Shown in pieces: positions 63,012-64,000 of a stretch of 64,000 nucleotides of DNA. Below the pieces are notes generated by a model. The model saw nothing but the letters and a program-made list of their open reading frames with translations, searched no databases and was not told the DNA's origin. This DNA comes from JBAXHO01 sp037138855 (GTDB taxonomy: Bacteria; Patescibacteriota; Dojkabacteria; B142; OLB20), in NCBI GenBank assembly GCA_037138855.1, contig JBAXHO010000001.1, positions 24,840 to 88,839 of the forward strand, read 5' to 3'. The translations under genes and the position numbers were made by a program. Within the stretch, counting starts at the first letter, position 1; the number at the start of each line of letters is the position of its first letter.

Positions 63012-63734
63012 ATGAAACGCTTCTTTGTCACTGAAAAAAATGTCTCTGGTAGTTATTTTGTTTTCAATGAGGCAAAGACAATTCGTTATATTCGTAATGT
63101 TTTACGTCTTCATGTCGGCGATCAGATTGAATTATTTGATGGTAAGGGCAATATTCATTTGGCAGAATTAAAAAAAGTAATGAAATTGGAAGTCAATGGT
63201 AAAATTGTTTCCAGTAAAATTGAAAAGGCGAATCAAGACGTGAAATTTATTCTGGCTCAAGCTTTGCCACGAGCTGGGAAACTTGATGAGATTATCCGGA
63301 TGAATACAGAAGTGGGTGTAGAGCAATTTATTATTTTTGAATCAGATTTTTCAATAGCTAAGGCGGATCGTTATTCTCCAGATAAAATGGAGCGTCTGGA
63401 AAGAGTAGCCATCGAAGCCAGTAAACAAAGTGAACGGAGTAATGTGCCGGAAATTATTGGTCCGACTCATTTTTCTGAAGTTTTGGAAAAATCAGCTGAT
63501 TGGAAAATTTTATTACATTCCCGTGCTGATGAAACAGTTGATTTAAAAACGCTTTTACCAAAAATTGAGCGGGATTCACAAACTGTTTTAGTTTTGATCG
63601 GTCCGGAAGGTGGCTTTTCTCCAGAAGAATTACGTCAGGCCCAAAAAGCTGGATTTACAATTGCTCATCTCAATCTTCCGATTCTACGCACAGAAACAGC
63701 CGGGGTAGTGGTGAGTGGGCTGCTGCTTGCGTAA
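63012..63734 (+). CDS. rsmE: 16S rRNA m3U1498 methyltransferase
   Basis: 240 residues. N-terminal PUA-like domain (YIRNVLRLHVGDQIELFDGKG, about 26-47) and C-terminal SPOUT knot domain: QALPRAGKLDEIIRMNTEVGV, SKQSERSNVPEI, LIGPEGGFSPEEL and LPILRTETAGVVVSGLLLA for SAM binding. It methylates U1498 of 16S rRNA in the decoding region. Confidence 0.95.
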   Translation: MKRFFVTEKNVSGSYFVFNEAKTIRYIRNVLRLHVGDQIELFDGKGNIHLAELKKVMKLEVNGKIVSSKIEKANQDVKFILAQALPRAGKLDEIIRMNTEVGVEQFIIFESDFSIAKADRYSPDKMERLERVAIEASKQSERSNVPEIIGPTHFSEVLEKSADWKILLHSRADETVDLKTLLPKIERDSQTVLVLIGPEGGFSPEELRQAQKAGFTIAHLNLPILRTETAGVVVSGLLLA

Positions 63735-63751
63735 TTTTTTATTTATTTCAG

Positions 63752-63973
63752 ATGATGGGACAAGAAGATCTAAGTACTCTACCATTAAAGATGCTCTTCG
63801 CTATAGCATCGGAAAAAAGATTAAAGCTTCCAGAATTAGTTCCAAATTTAAATCCCCAGGTAGAATATTTACATGTTGCAACGCAGATTGCTAGTGAATT
63901 TTCAGGTTTACAAAATCAAGGAACACAAATAGGAGACAAAGAAGAGGGGATAATGGTAATTTCGCGTTGCTAA
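63752..63973 (+). CDS. Small ORF near window end, unknown
   Basis: 73 residues, starting 18 bases after rsmE. No recognised domain and no membrane helix. The stop lies inside the window, so it is complete as read, but coding status rests only on position and length. Confidence 0.4.
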   Translation: MMGQEDLSTLPLKMLFAIASEKRLKLPELVPNLNPQVEYLHVATQIASEFSGLQNQGTQIGDKEEGIMVISRC

Positions 63974-64000
63974 TTTCGCTGAAAAGGTAATAGTGATGTA

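Noticed and set aside
1..64000. Alternative code with TGA read as Gly (as in some CPR lineages)
   Set aside because: TGA ends several well-defined genes (for example the sigma factor at 12299 and the J-domain gene at 55474) and is not found inside conserved domains.

Overview
The window looks like a chromosomal segment from a small-genome bacterium of the Patescibacteria/CPR type. This is an inference from several signs: strong AT bias, standard code (TGA ends genes; Trp is TGG), almost no Shine-Dalgarno motifs, many membrane-anchored proteins with Thr/Pro-rich (PTPTP) linkers, a compact type IV pilus locus, and no long biosynthetic operons. I cannot name the class from sequence alone.

Layout. 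1-3505 is the 3' part of a large anchored beta-helix surface protein. 3600-6394 is a cysteine module: a promoter, an 18-codon leader with three consecutive Cys codons, mutually exclusive hairpins ending in an intrinsic terminator, then cysM-type cysteine synthase and cysS. 6425-8877 is a second beta-helix surface protein split by a frameshift. 9333-13374 holds small membrane and secreted proteins, a DHH-family protein and an ECF sigma factor with a probable membrane partner. 13421-15996 (minus strand) is ldh, a membrane-anchored cohesin protein with an LPATG tail, and a dockerin protein. 16381-17378 holds a cytochrome b5-like lipoprotein and tmRNA. 17683-22667 is accessory and partly decayed (M14-like, frameshifted EamA transporter, GNAT, thermonuclease). 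22989-29414 contains a membrane-tethered sigma factor, a YefM/YoeB-type toxin-antitoxin pair, a stand-alone riboflavin kinase, a DMT transporter and a methyltransferase. 29439-43766 is rich in secreted and anchored proteins: a DsbA-like protein with inverted half order, a rhomboid-like protein, a three-member 'CGPE' paralogue family, a polysaccharide deacetylase and a GT2. 43803-51176 is the type IV pilus locus on the minus strand. 51347-63973 is mostly housekeeping: AMMECR1, peroxiredoxin, pyrophosphatase, a J-domain protein, PAP2, a LOG-methyltransferase fusion, a degenerate HtrA-like protein, HAD and RsmE.

Three points stand out. First, the leader before cysM has every element of a classical ribosome-mediated cysteine attenuator, and the leader ORF itself appears leaderless. 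Second, the spacers between genes are built from a recurring set of short repeat phrases arranged as long imperfect palindromes. Third, an anchored cohesin and a dockerin protein sit next to each other. At least six genes carry single frameshifts, some at homopolymers; these may be assembly indels and should be checked before any biology is built on them.
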